Positions 6,140 to 11,544 of a DNA stretch of 11,544 nucleotides are shown piece by piece. The stretch comes from Omnitrophica bacterium RIFOXYB12_FULL_50_7 (GTDB lineage: Bacteria; Omnitrophota; Omnitrophia; Omnitrophales; Aquincolibacteriaceae). A program made the translations under genes and the position numbers. The notes beneath the pieces were generated by a model that was not told the DNA's origin, made no database searches, and worked only from the letters and a program-made list of their open reading frames with translations. Each line of letters starts with the position of its first letter. Position 1 is the first letter of the stretch. The stretch spans positions 1-11,544 of the forward strand of contig MHFU01000008.1 in assembly GCA_001804345.1 (NCBI GenBank), read 5' to 3'.

Positions 6140-6697
6140 GTGGAAATTGAGAAACAACCATTTCAAAAATGCGTGAAGGTCCTGATCGATCTCGTTTTGG
6201 ATCCCGAAGGTCATGATCGTGTTTACCGTGAGTTCTATGCCTTGGAGCCCAAGCTCAAGCGTACAGATTTTAGAGGTTTTTGTCGGGAGTTTGTGCCTGC
6301 CAAGCTGGCTTTGGGATGTGTCTATTGGGTCGGTTGTTGCGCACATCACCGGATCGAGGATAAGGATCTGAGGAATCTCTTTTTCAAGGAGGTGATGGAT
6401 CTTTTTCAGTCGCCGAAGTCTCTTGAGGATGCGACGCGTTTCAGCGAGAGCCTTTATGCTTCTAATGCGGACAAGGAACAGTCGCCGGTCTTGGGTGTTC
6501 TCGTGCATCTTTTTCATAGGTTGGGTCTTGAAGCGATCGTGAAATCCGGAGAGAATGACGCCGGGGCATTGAATGCAGGGTTTCATTTCATGATGCATGT
6601 AACGGAAGCGTTCAAGGTTGTTTTCGAAGCACAATTCGATGTTTTTTTTTACGCCAATGAAGAACTCCGCATCGCGGATATGAGAAAGAAGGCCTAG
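6140..6697 (+). CDS. Unrecognised helical protein upstream of orn
   Basis: This 185-aa protein uses a GTG start at 6140, chosen because GGAGG at 6126-6130 lies 9 bases upstream. I do not recognise the family. The sequence looks soluble and mainly helical, with a notable Cys/His-containing segment ALGCVYWVGCCAHH around residues 57-70, then acidic and aromatic helices (LFFKEVMDLF, HFMMHVTEAF). No signal peptide is evident and no catalytic signature is seen. It ends one base before the ATG of oligoribonuclease, so the two are very likely co-transcribed and may be translationally coupled. The Cys/His cluster could bind metal, but this is only a suggestion. Confidence 0.75.
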   Translation: MEIEKQPFQKCVKVLIDLVLDPEGHDRVYREFYALEPKLKRTDFRGFCREFVPAKLALGCVYWVGCCAHHRIEDKDLRNLFFKEVMDLFQSPKSLEDATRFSESLYASNADKEQSPVLGVLVHLFHRLGLEAIVKSGENDAGALNAGFHFMMHVTEAFKVVFEAQFDVFFYANEELRIADMRKKA

Positions 6698-6698
6698 C

Positions 6699-7244
6699 AT
6701 GATCCAGAAGATTCATCGCAACAACATGGTCTGGATTGACATGGAAATGACGGGGCTGGATCCGGAAAAGGAGAAGGTCCTCGAGATCGCCACGATCATT
6801 ACAGATGGAAATTTGAATATTTTGGCAGAAGGTCCTGATCTTGTGATCCATCAACCCTCGAGCATTCTCAGGGGGATGGATGAATGGAATCGGGATCATC
6901 ACACCAAGTCGGGTCTTATCGAAGCGGTTAAGGCATCGACCATGACGGTTAAAAAAGCTGAGCAGCTAACCCTGGAGATCATCCAGGAATATTGCAAGCC
7001 TAAGAAAGCGCCGCTTTGCGGCAATTCGGTGCATCACGACCGAAGGTTCCTTTTAAAATACATGCCAAAGATCGATGGATATCTTCATTACCGGCATGTG
7101 GATGTGAGTTCTCTCAAGGCGCTTATCGCGCGATGGTATCCGAAGGATAAAGAGCCGCCTAAGGGTAAGTCGCATCGCGCATTGTCGGACATTCGGGAAT
7201 CGATCGCGGAACTCAAGTTCTACCGGGAGCGGTATTTTAAATAA
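6699..7244 (+). CDS. orn: Oligoribonuclease (DEDDh 3'-5' exonuclease)
   Basis: The 181-aa protein has the standard length for Orn, which degrades 2-5 nt RNA products (including pGpG from cyclic-di-GMP turnover) to mononucleotides in the cytoplasm. The DEDDh residues are all visible: D14 and E16 in WIDMEMTGLD, D114 in GNSVHHDRRFL, H159 in KSHRALSD, and D164. The HYRHVDVS segment near residue 131 is also typical. The ATG at 6699 follows the upstream stop by one base. Its ribosome binding site would be the GAAAGAAGG run inside the end of the preceding gene, supporting coupling. No residue expected for catalysis is missing. Confidence 0.96.
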   Translation: MIQKIHRNNMVWIDMEMTGLDPEKEKVLEIATIITDGNLNILAEGPDLVIHQPSSILRGMDEWNRDHHTKSGLIEAVKASTMTVKKAEQLTLEIIQEYCKPKKAPLCGNSVHHDRRFLLKYMPKIDGYLHYRHVDVSSLKALIARWYPKDKEPPKGKSHRALSDIRESIAELKFYRERYFK

Positions 7245-7324
7245 CGTTGTTTTTGAAGTTTAAAAGATCATAGATTGGTCGTTAAAGCATTAAGTGTTTG
7301 AGTGAAAAAACAAGGAGGAAGTAA

Positions 7325-7696
7325 ATGAAGAACATTATCATCGCAGTGATTGTGGCGGTTGCGATCGTCGCTTCCGCGTTCGTTGTGAAAGTGGGCGTGG
7401 AGAATTCCAGGCGCATGAGCCCTCCGGAAGCCTATTCGCTTTTTGGTTTTGAAGGTGTTGTTTACCGCCTGAATAACGTGAATGGGCGAGTGGATGTGCT
7501 CGTGCCGAGTAATGAAGCCGCGCTTCTTTTCCCGGTGGGTCAGATCCAGCTTCCCGGTGCGAACGACAAACTGACGGATGAGCAGAAGAAGAGTTTTTCG
7601 CAGAACATCCAAACGCTTTCCCGGTACATTCAGGGAGAACGGGCGCGCAGTCTCGGCCTGAAGGTGGAAGAGGCTCCTGCTCCTGAGGTGAAGTAA
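7325..7696 (+). CDS. Small membrane-anchored protein of unknown function
   Basis: The 123-aa protein begins with a strong hydrophobic helix (residues 4-22, IIIAVIVAVAIVASAFVVK), either a signal anchor or an uncleaved signal peptide, followed by a soluble domain of about 100 residues. That domain has an apparent beta-rich part (FGFEGVVYRLNNVNGRVDVLVP) and an amphipathic helix (LTDEQKKSFSQNIQTLSRYIQ), and ends in an Ala/Pro/Glu tail. The start is firm: AAGGAGGA at 7312-7319 lies 5 bases upstream, one of the best ribosome binding sites in the window, which suggests good expression. No family is recognised. The 80-base spacer after orn shows no clear promoter. Confidence 0.85.
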   Translation: MKNIIIAVIVAVAIVASAFVVKVGVENSRRMSPPEAYSLFGFEGVVYRLNNVNGRVDVLVPSNEAALLFPVGQIQLPGANDKLTDEQKKSFSQNIQTLSRYIQGERARSLGLKVEEAPAPEVK

Positions 7697-7727
7697 AAGT
7701 TTTATTGTTGTGGGTTTTGTTGGTGCA

Positions 7728-7783
7728 TTGCGGGTCTGATAGACGAAGGGTTTCGTGTAAATCCTTCTGGATCAGGCCCGCAA
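7728..7783 (+). terminator. Large stem-loop between the membrane protein and HAD genes
   Basis: ttgcgggtctgat (7728-7740) pairs with atcaggcccgcaa (7771-7783) over 13 bp with one G-U. An inner stem gaagggttt/aaatccttc (7745-7753 with 7759-7767) has a 5-nt loop. TAGTTTT follows, so it may end transcription of the preceding gene. Its size and its position just before the HAD start also allow a leader regulatory role or a dispersed repeat. Confidence 0.5.
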
Positions 7784-7809
7784 TAGTTTTGGGGATGAGG
7801 CCCCGCATA

Positions 7810-8700
7810 ATGTTGAAAGAACCTAAAAAAACCGCACAAAATATTATCGCAATTGTCTATGATTTTGATGGGACGCTTTCGCCGGGCAATATGCAGGAAG
7901 AGACGATCTTCAAGGCATACGGGATTGATAAGAAGAAGTTCTGGGCGAGATCCCAGTCGCTGGTGATTCGCAAAGGCTATGAGAAAACCCTCGCCTATTT
8001 GAAACTTTTGATCGATGACCCCATATTTAAAAAACGTCCCCTTACAAAGCGTATGCTAAGAGAATTCGCAAGCCACATCCCATACTATCCCGGCGTTGAC
8101 GAAGGCTATTTTGACCAGTTGGGTGCATTCATCAGATCCCTTCCGGAAGTTCCGGAGGCCGGCATCACACTCGAACATTACATCATCTCAAGCGGACTTC
8201 AGGATATCCTGGAGGGTATTAGCATTCGGAAGCATTTCAAAAAGATCTATGCCTGCGAGTATGATTTTCAGAGAGGTCGCCCCGTTTTTCCAAAGCTTGT
8301 CATCAATGACACGAATAAGACGCAATTCCTTTTTCGTATCAACAAAGGCAGGCTCAAGCTCAGTGAAAGTATCAACAATCATATGCCGGAGACGGAACGC
8401 CGCATTCCTTTCCGCAACATGATCTATGTCGGCGACGGGATCACGGATGTTCCTTCCATGACGGTGGTTCAGAAGGCCGGGGGCAATGCCATTGCGGTTT
8501 ATGATCCGGCGAAGCGGGTGCCTCGTGCCGTGAAGACCATGGTGGCGGAGCATCGTGCGGAACATTTCGCTCCCGCGGATTTCAGACCCCAATCGCTTCT
8601 TGTGAAGATCCTCCGCCAAACTCTCAAGAAAATTATCGCCTCAATCGTTTACCGTTCCTCAGCCGACCGTTCCTCGGAATGGGTTCGGCGGCACATGTAA
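7810..8700 (+). CDS. HAD-family phosphatase, phosphoserine-phosphatase-like
   Basis: The 296-aa cytoplasmic protein has the four HAD motifs. Motif I is D18-F-D20-G-T, with D18 the nucleophile and D20 the acid/base. Motif II is S127/S128 in YIISSG, motif III is K170 in NDTNKT, and motif IV is VGDG-x-TD with D209 and D213. The layout, with a helical cap between motifs I and II and the GDGITDVPSM ending, is that of phosphoserine-phosphatase-like C1 HADs. At ~300 aa it is longer than SerB cores, and the substrate cannot be deduced. The ATG at 7810 is chosen because TGAGG at 7796-7800 lies 9 bases upstream and the protein then begins near the first strand. ATG 7795 is the alternative; longer extension would run through the upstream stem-loop. 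The basic C-terminal tail (residues 261-296) lies beyond the HAD fold. Confidence 0.9.
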   Translation: MLKEPKKTAQNIIAIVYDFDGTLSPGNMQEETIFKAYGIDKKKFWARSQSLVIRKGYEKTLAYLKLLIDDPIFKKRPLTKRMLREFASHIPYYPGVDEGYFDQLGAFIRSLPEVPEAGITLEHYIISSGLQDILEGISIRKHFKKIYACEYDFQRGRPVFPKLVINDTNKTQFLFRINKGRLKLSESINNHMPETERRIPFRNMIYVGDGITDVPSMTVVQKAGGNAIAVYDPAKRVPRAVKTMVAEHRAEHFAPADFRPQSLLVKILRQTLKKIIASIVYRSSADRSSEWVRRHM

Positions 8701-8729
8701 GGGGGAACACACCGGCCAAGTCTCTAAGA

Positions 8730-8803
8730 ACCTATCCTGATATCACGCAGGGACGGTTCTCTAAAAGGAGAACCGTCCCTAAAAAGCTGATATTCGGATA
8801 GGT
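8730..8803. repeat. Nested REP-like inverted repeat between convergent genes
   Basis: The inner perfect 13-bp stem agggacggttctc (8749-8761) with gagaaccgtccct (8768-8780) has a 6-nt loop. The outer arms acctatcc (8730-8737) and ggataggt (8796-8803) pair, and the adjoining gatatc/gatatt segments pair partly, giving a 74-nt symmetric element. It starts 30 bases after the HAD stop and ends 1 base before the dus stop. No T tract flanks it on either strand, so it fits a REP/MITE-type element better than an intrinsic terminator, although a bidirectional role is possible. Confidence 0.75.
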
Positions 8804-8804
8804 A

Positions 8805-9764
8805 CTAGTGAAAGTCTTCAATCAGTAAAACCATTTCTTTTAACGAGGTTGAACGATTGGTTTTGCTGCGAAGCTGGGCGACGTTGGGACAGCCCTTAAA
8901 ATACCAGGCTGCGATCTTTCGGGACTGAAGCACGCCCATCTTTTCTCCCTCGTATTGGATCTCGAGACGGATGTGTTCAAGTGCGACGCGTTTTTTTTCC
9001 TCGAACGAAGGTTGGCTCGGTGTGTGGCCCTCGAGAATGGAGCGGATGCCGGCATAGAGCCACGGATTCCCGAGACCGCCTCGTCCAATGGCGATGCCGT
9101 CGCATCCTGTCATTTCCATCATGTGTTTTGCGTCTTCGGGAGTAAAAATATCTCCGTTGCCGAAGACCGGAACCTTCAGGGCCTTTTTGATAAGTCCAAT
9201 CACCCCCCAATCCGCTTTTCCTGTGTAGCCCTGGGCGCGGGTTCGTCCATGAATGGTGACCGCAGAAAGGCCCTGCTCTTCCGCGAGGCGGGCGATGCAA
9301 AGTGCTTCTTTGCCGCTTGGATCGGTGAAGCCGGTACGCATCTTGACGGTGACCGGAATCTTCCTTACATGGGTCATGACACTTCTAAAAATCTTCGTGG
9401 CAAGGTCGGGTCGCTGGAGAAGTGCGGATCCTGCGCCGGGTCCTGTGACCTTGCGGACCGGGCATCCAAAATTCAGATCGAGAATCTCGAATCCCATCGC
9501 CTCGATCATAGCCGCAGCTTTTCCCATGGAATTCGGGTCGTGGCCGACAAGCTGAGCGCCGAGAGGATTGTCGCCGGGGATCCTGCGGACGAGCGGGAGG
9601 GTCCGTTTGTTCTCTCGTGCAAGGGCTTCGGCGGAGATCATTTCCGTGAATGCAAGCTCGAGTCCGAATTCGCGGGCGATCAGGCGAAACGCGGTGTCCG
9701 TACAATCCGCCATCGGGGATTGGAATACGGGGGTTTTGAGTGAGAATTGCCCGAGTTTTATCAT
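8805..9764 (-). CDS. dusB: tRNA-dihydrouridine synthase, DusB type
   Basis: The 319-aa flavoenzyme reduces uridines in the tRNA D-loop to dihydrouridine using FMN and NADPH. Visible signatures are PMADCTDTAFR near the N-terminus (residues 17-27), the catalytic C101 in LDLNFGCPVRKV, K141 in VKMRTGF, H172 in TIHGRTRAQGYTGKADW, GNGDIF (202-207) and the phosphate-binding IGRG plus GNPW (226-235). A helical C-terminal domain follows. FGCPVRKV with GSALL and the total length fit the bacterial DusB group best; another Dus clade is possible. The start at 9764 (MIKLGQF) is preferred because GAAGG lies about 8 bases upstream on the minus strand and the family starts here. A 144-residue in-frame extension upstream looks non-coding. 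Confidence 0.95.
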   Translation of the reverse strand: MIKLGQFSLKTPVFQSPMADCTDTAFRLIAREFGLELAFTEMISAEALARENKRTLPLVRRIPGDNPLGAQLVGHDPNSMGKAAAMIEAMGFEILDLNFGCPVRKVTGPGAGSALLQRPDLATKIFRSVMTHVRKIPVTVKMRTGFTDPSGKEALCIARLAEEQGLSAVTIHGRTRAQGYTGKADWGVIGLIKKALKVPVFGNGDIFTPEDAKHMMEMTGCDGIAIGRGGLGNPWLYAGIRSILEGHTPSQPSFEEKKRVALEHIRLEIQYEGEKMGVLQSRKIAAWYFKGCPNVAQLRSKTNRSTSLKEMVLLIEDFH

Positions 9765-9816
9765 GGAGATGCCTTCAAGATTAAATAAAAGGTCGTACCA
9801 GTACCGAATAACAGTT

Positions 9817-9893
9817 GAAATTAGGGGGATGCGGTACAGCCCAAGTCTTCTGGGTTCATTTCCAGAAGGGGCGACTTGGACAGCCCTAATTTC
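9817..9893. repeat. Imperfect hairpin in the divergent spacer
   Basis: gaaattaggg (9817-9826) pairs with ccctaatttc (9884-9893). Inside, ccaagtcttctgg (9841-9853) pairs with ccagaa (9862-9867) and gacttgg (9873-9879) around a 5-nt bulge. It lies upstream of dusB in the 291-base spacer between divergent genes. No T tract or recognisable riboswitch core is visible. It could sit in the dusB 5' leader or be a dispersed palindrome. Confidence 0.6.
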
Positions 9894-9923
9894 CGTTGCA
9901 TGGAAATTGATAAGTATTGGGAC

Positions 9924-9962
9924 AGTACTGTTAATCCCTAAAATCAAATGGAGAACAGTACT
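9924..9962. repeat. Inverted repeat agtactgtt/aacagtact
   Basis: Nine-base arms at 9924-9932 and 9954-9962 pair perfectly across 21 bases. The left arm sits in gggacagtactgt, where acagtactgt is itself a 10-bp palindrome. It is followed on the + strand by nine A residues, so it is not a + strand terminator. It resembles the other GGGACAG-type palindromes in the window. Confidence 0.6.
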
Positions 9963-9980
9963 AGAAAAAAAAACAAGTCG

Positions 9981-9993
9981 GGGTATAATACCC
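9981..9993 (+). promoter_or_regulatory. Consensus -10 box inside a small palindrome
   Basis: TATAAT at 9984-9989 is a perfect -10 hexamer inside the palindrome gggtat-a-ataccc. Transcription would begin near 9996 and give a ~60-base leader before the coiled-coil gene. No good -35 hexamer is seen 16-18 bases upstream, where the sequence is A-rich, so an activator or UP-like A tract may matter. The symmetry could be an operator, which is inference. Confidence 0.45.
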
Positions 9994-10055
9994 GATATTG
10001 ATTTGCCTTGCCCAGAATTTTGCTGAAATTGTAGTTCAAAAGAAAGGCAGTGGTT

Positions 10056-11537
10056 ATGTCCATGAACGAATCTAGATCCATCCACGCCGCCGAAGATTGG
10101 GGCGTTGTGCTCCAGTCGGTCCCTTCCAGGAACAAGAGGGAAATTGTAAAGCGCCTTGAGGAGGTTTTTGAGCTCGACAAGCGTGATGCCGAACAAGTTC
10201 TTTCAAACATGCCGTTGATCCTCATAGACAATCTCTCCTTTGGGCTCGCTGCGCGCATCAAGAATTTTTTTCAGAAGATCGGCGCGGTTGCGGAAACGAC
10301 GAACCATGACATGATCAAGAAAAATTGTTTCCAGGTTCTTTGGCCGCAGACGCCGGACCTTTCTTTTTTTATGAAAAATGAGATCGGACCCGTGGAGGCG
10401 TCTGTTCGAGAGGAAAGGAGGAGTGCCGGGTCCGAGGAGATCCCACCTGTCGAGAAGAATGTCGCAAACTATGAGATGAAGATGAATCCGGAAATGCCAA
10501 GGATCTATGAGACTCCGTTGCCTGCAAAACCTATACAAGAGTCTCCGGCAGTCCTGCCTCTCTCTCCGCCAACCCCTGTGAAACCCATTCCGGAACCTCC
10601 GGCGAGCGTTTCTCTTTCTCATCCAGTCTCCGAAGAAAAACCCGCAGCGCCTTTGTCCTCGGGCGTTGATTCAGATTGGGAACGGCGCGCCAGGGAATTG
10701 AATGAAAAACTTCAGAAGATCCATGACGAGAAGCAGGAGTTGCATGTGCAGCACGCGGAAGCGACTGAAAAAGTGAAGAGTGAATTTCAACAGCGGATTG
10801 AGGAAGAAAAGAAAAAGAGCGGCGAAATTGCCAAGGCATACGAAGATCTTCAGAAGGAAGCCCAGAAACATGAGGCGTTAACTCGGGAAGGGGAAGAGTG
10901 GCGCTCTCGGGCCGCAGCCCTGGATGAGAAGGTTCGTGAACTTGAGGCGAGTCTGGTGCAGAAAACCTCCGCGGTCGAGCATGTGATCCAGGAGAAAGAT
11001 GAGCTCATCCGGAAGTCTGAAAAAGTTGCTACAGAAAATCAGCACGAACTCACGACTCTCCGGAGCCGCGAGCAGGAATTCTCCCGTAAGATCGAAGGAT
11101 TGGAACGGAACGTTCAGGAGATGGCCGAGTCTCTGCGATCTCGGGACGGTGCGCTCGCTCAATTCGAGCGGCAGATCCTGGAACTTGCTGAAAAAGCTCA
11201 GGGATATGAATCGTTACGTCAAGAACACGAGCAACTTTCACAGGAGCGTGCTACGATCCGCCAAGAATACGACTCGAGACTCGTCGAACAGGAAGTGCGC
11301 TTGGCGAAAGTCGAGGAAGACCATCGCCGCTACCGAAGTCGCACAGACCGCAAGAATGCCGCGGCGACACGCGAGCTCGGTGAATGGATTCGTGGCGTTG
11401 ACACCATCCGCCAGGGGCTTCAAAAATTGATTCTTTTTCTCGGGAGCGAATCTGCGGTTCTCGATAGTGAAAAAAAATCCACTTTGAGGTCTCCTTTAAC
11501 TCGTGGCCCGGATGCGCCGAACACGGGAAAAATCTAA
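10056..11537 (+). CDS. L7/L12-CTD-like head with proline-rich linker and long coiled coil
   Basis: The 493-aa protein starts at ATG 10056, with AGAAAGG at 10041-10047 eight bases upstream; GTG 10050 is too close to that site. Residues ~15-80 (VVLQSVPSRNKREIVKRLEEVF... to KNFFQKIGAVAE) resemble the alpha/beta C-terminal domain of ribosomal protein L7/L12: a strand, helix VIK/VKRL, the DAEQVLSNMP segment matching EAKDLVESAP, and a final helix plus strand. Residues ~145-204 are rich in Pro/Ser/Ala/Glu. Residues ~206-435 form a nearly continuous charged coiled coil (heptads rich in Glu, Lys, Gln, Leu). The tail contains a short hydrophobic patch, LQKLILFLG. No membrane segment or enzyme motif is present. 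It is probably a cytoplasmic structural or scaffold protein; its role is unknown. Confidence 0.88.
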   Translation: MSMNESRSIHAAEDWGVVLQSVPSRNKREIVKRLEEVFELDKRDAEQVLSNMPLILIDNLSFGLAARIKNFFQKIGAVAETTNHDMIKKNCFQVLWPQTPDLSFFMKNEIGPVEASVREERRSAGSEEIPPVEKNVANYEMKMNPEMPRIYETPLPAKPIQESPAVLPLSPPTPVKPIPEPPASVSLSHPVSEEKPAAPLSSGVDSDWERRARELNEKLQKIHDEKQELHVQHAEATEKVKSEFQQRIEEEKKKSGEIAKAYEDLQKEAQKHEALTREGEEWRSRAAALDEKVRELEASLVQKTSAVEHVIQEKDELIRKSEKVATENQHELTTLRSREQEFSRKIEGLERNVQEMAESLRSRDGALAQFERQILELAEKAQGYESLRQEHEQLSQERATIRQEYDSRLVEQEVRLAKVEEDHRRYRSRTDRKNAAATRELGEWIRGVDTIRQGLQKLILFLGSESAVLDSEKKSTLRSPLTRGPDAPNTGKI

Positions 11538-11544
11538 AATTTCT

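Noticed and set aside
7705..7809. Upstream extension of the HAD frame
   Set aside because: It would translate through the large stem-loop. The start at 7810 has a better-placed ribosome binding site and matches where the HAD fold begins.
8955..9743. A 262-codon + strand frame opposite dusB
   Set aside because: It is a shadow of a well-supported minus-strand enzyme and has no domain or start signal of its own.
9765..10196. A 144-residue N-terminal extension of the Dus frame on the minus strand
   Set aside because: The extension runs through palindromic spacer and overlaps the start of the coiled-coil gene. The family starts at MIKLGQF, where a GAAGG ribosome binding site is present.

Overview
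The window looks like a chromosomal segment of an uncultivated Gram-negative (diderm) bacterium, most likely Candidatus Omnitrophota. The evidence is a lipobox TPR lipoprotein of the outer-membrane type, bacterial RNase P RNA, moderate GC, many short palindromic repeats, and a very long multi-enzyme ORF punctuated by an R-S-E-x-R motif. I associate that motif with Omnitrophota proteins from memory; this was not checked by a search.

Bases 2-4588 (+) hold the 3' part of one huge reading frame that is still open at the left edge. It strings together unrelated modules: a Nudix hydrolase with an intact Nudix box, a phosphodiester-glycosidase (NAGPA)-like domain with a degraded signature, an isochorismatase/nicotinamidase-type cysteine hydrolase with its D-K-C triad, a small helical module, a YihX-like HAD phosphatase, and two unrecognised C-terminal modules. 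Every junction carries R-[SA]-E-x-R, seven copies in all, encoded with different synonymous codons. This is the most unusual item in the window and could be a cellular polyprotein or a modular fusion with a dedicated junction signal.

Bases 4589-6055 are an RNA-rich stretch: an extended -10 promoter, a tRNA with anticodon CAT (probably tRNA-Ile2), a long palindromic spacer, a small TPR lipoprotein gene, and rnpB. The rnpB gene is enlarged by palindromes that resemble the one beside the tRNA, and it ends in a terminator-like hairpin.

Bases 6140-8700 (+) carry an unrecognised helical protein directly coupled to oligoribonuclease (orn), a small membrane-anchored protein with a strong ribosome binding site, and a phosphoserine-phosphatase-like HAD hydrolase. 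Bases 8805-9764 (-) encode tRNA-dihydrouridine synthase (DusB type). After a divergent spacer with two hairpins and a palindromic TATAAT box, bases 10056-11537 (+) encode a protein with an L7/L12 C-terminal-domain-like head, a proline-rich linker and a long coiled coil.

RNA maturation and turnover is the shared theme of the middle of the window (tRNA, RNase P RNA, oligoribonuclease, Dus), although these genes do not form one operon. The spacers repeatedly contain REP-like palindromes with GGGACAG/GGGACGG-type arms.
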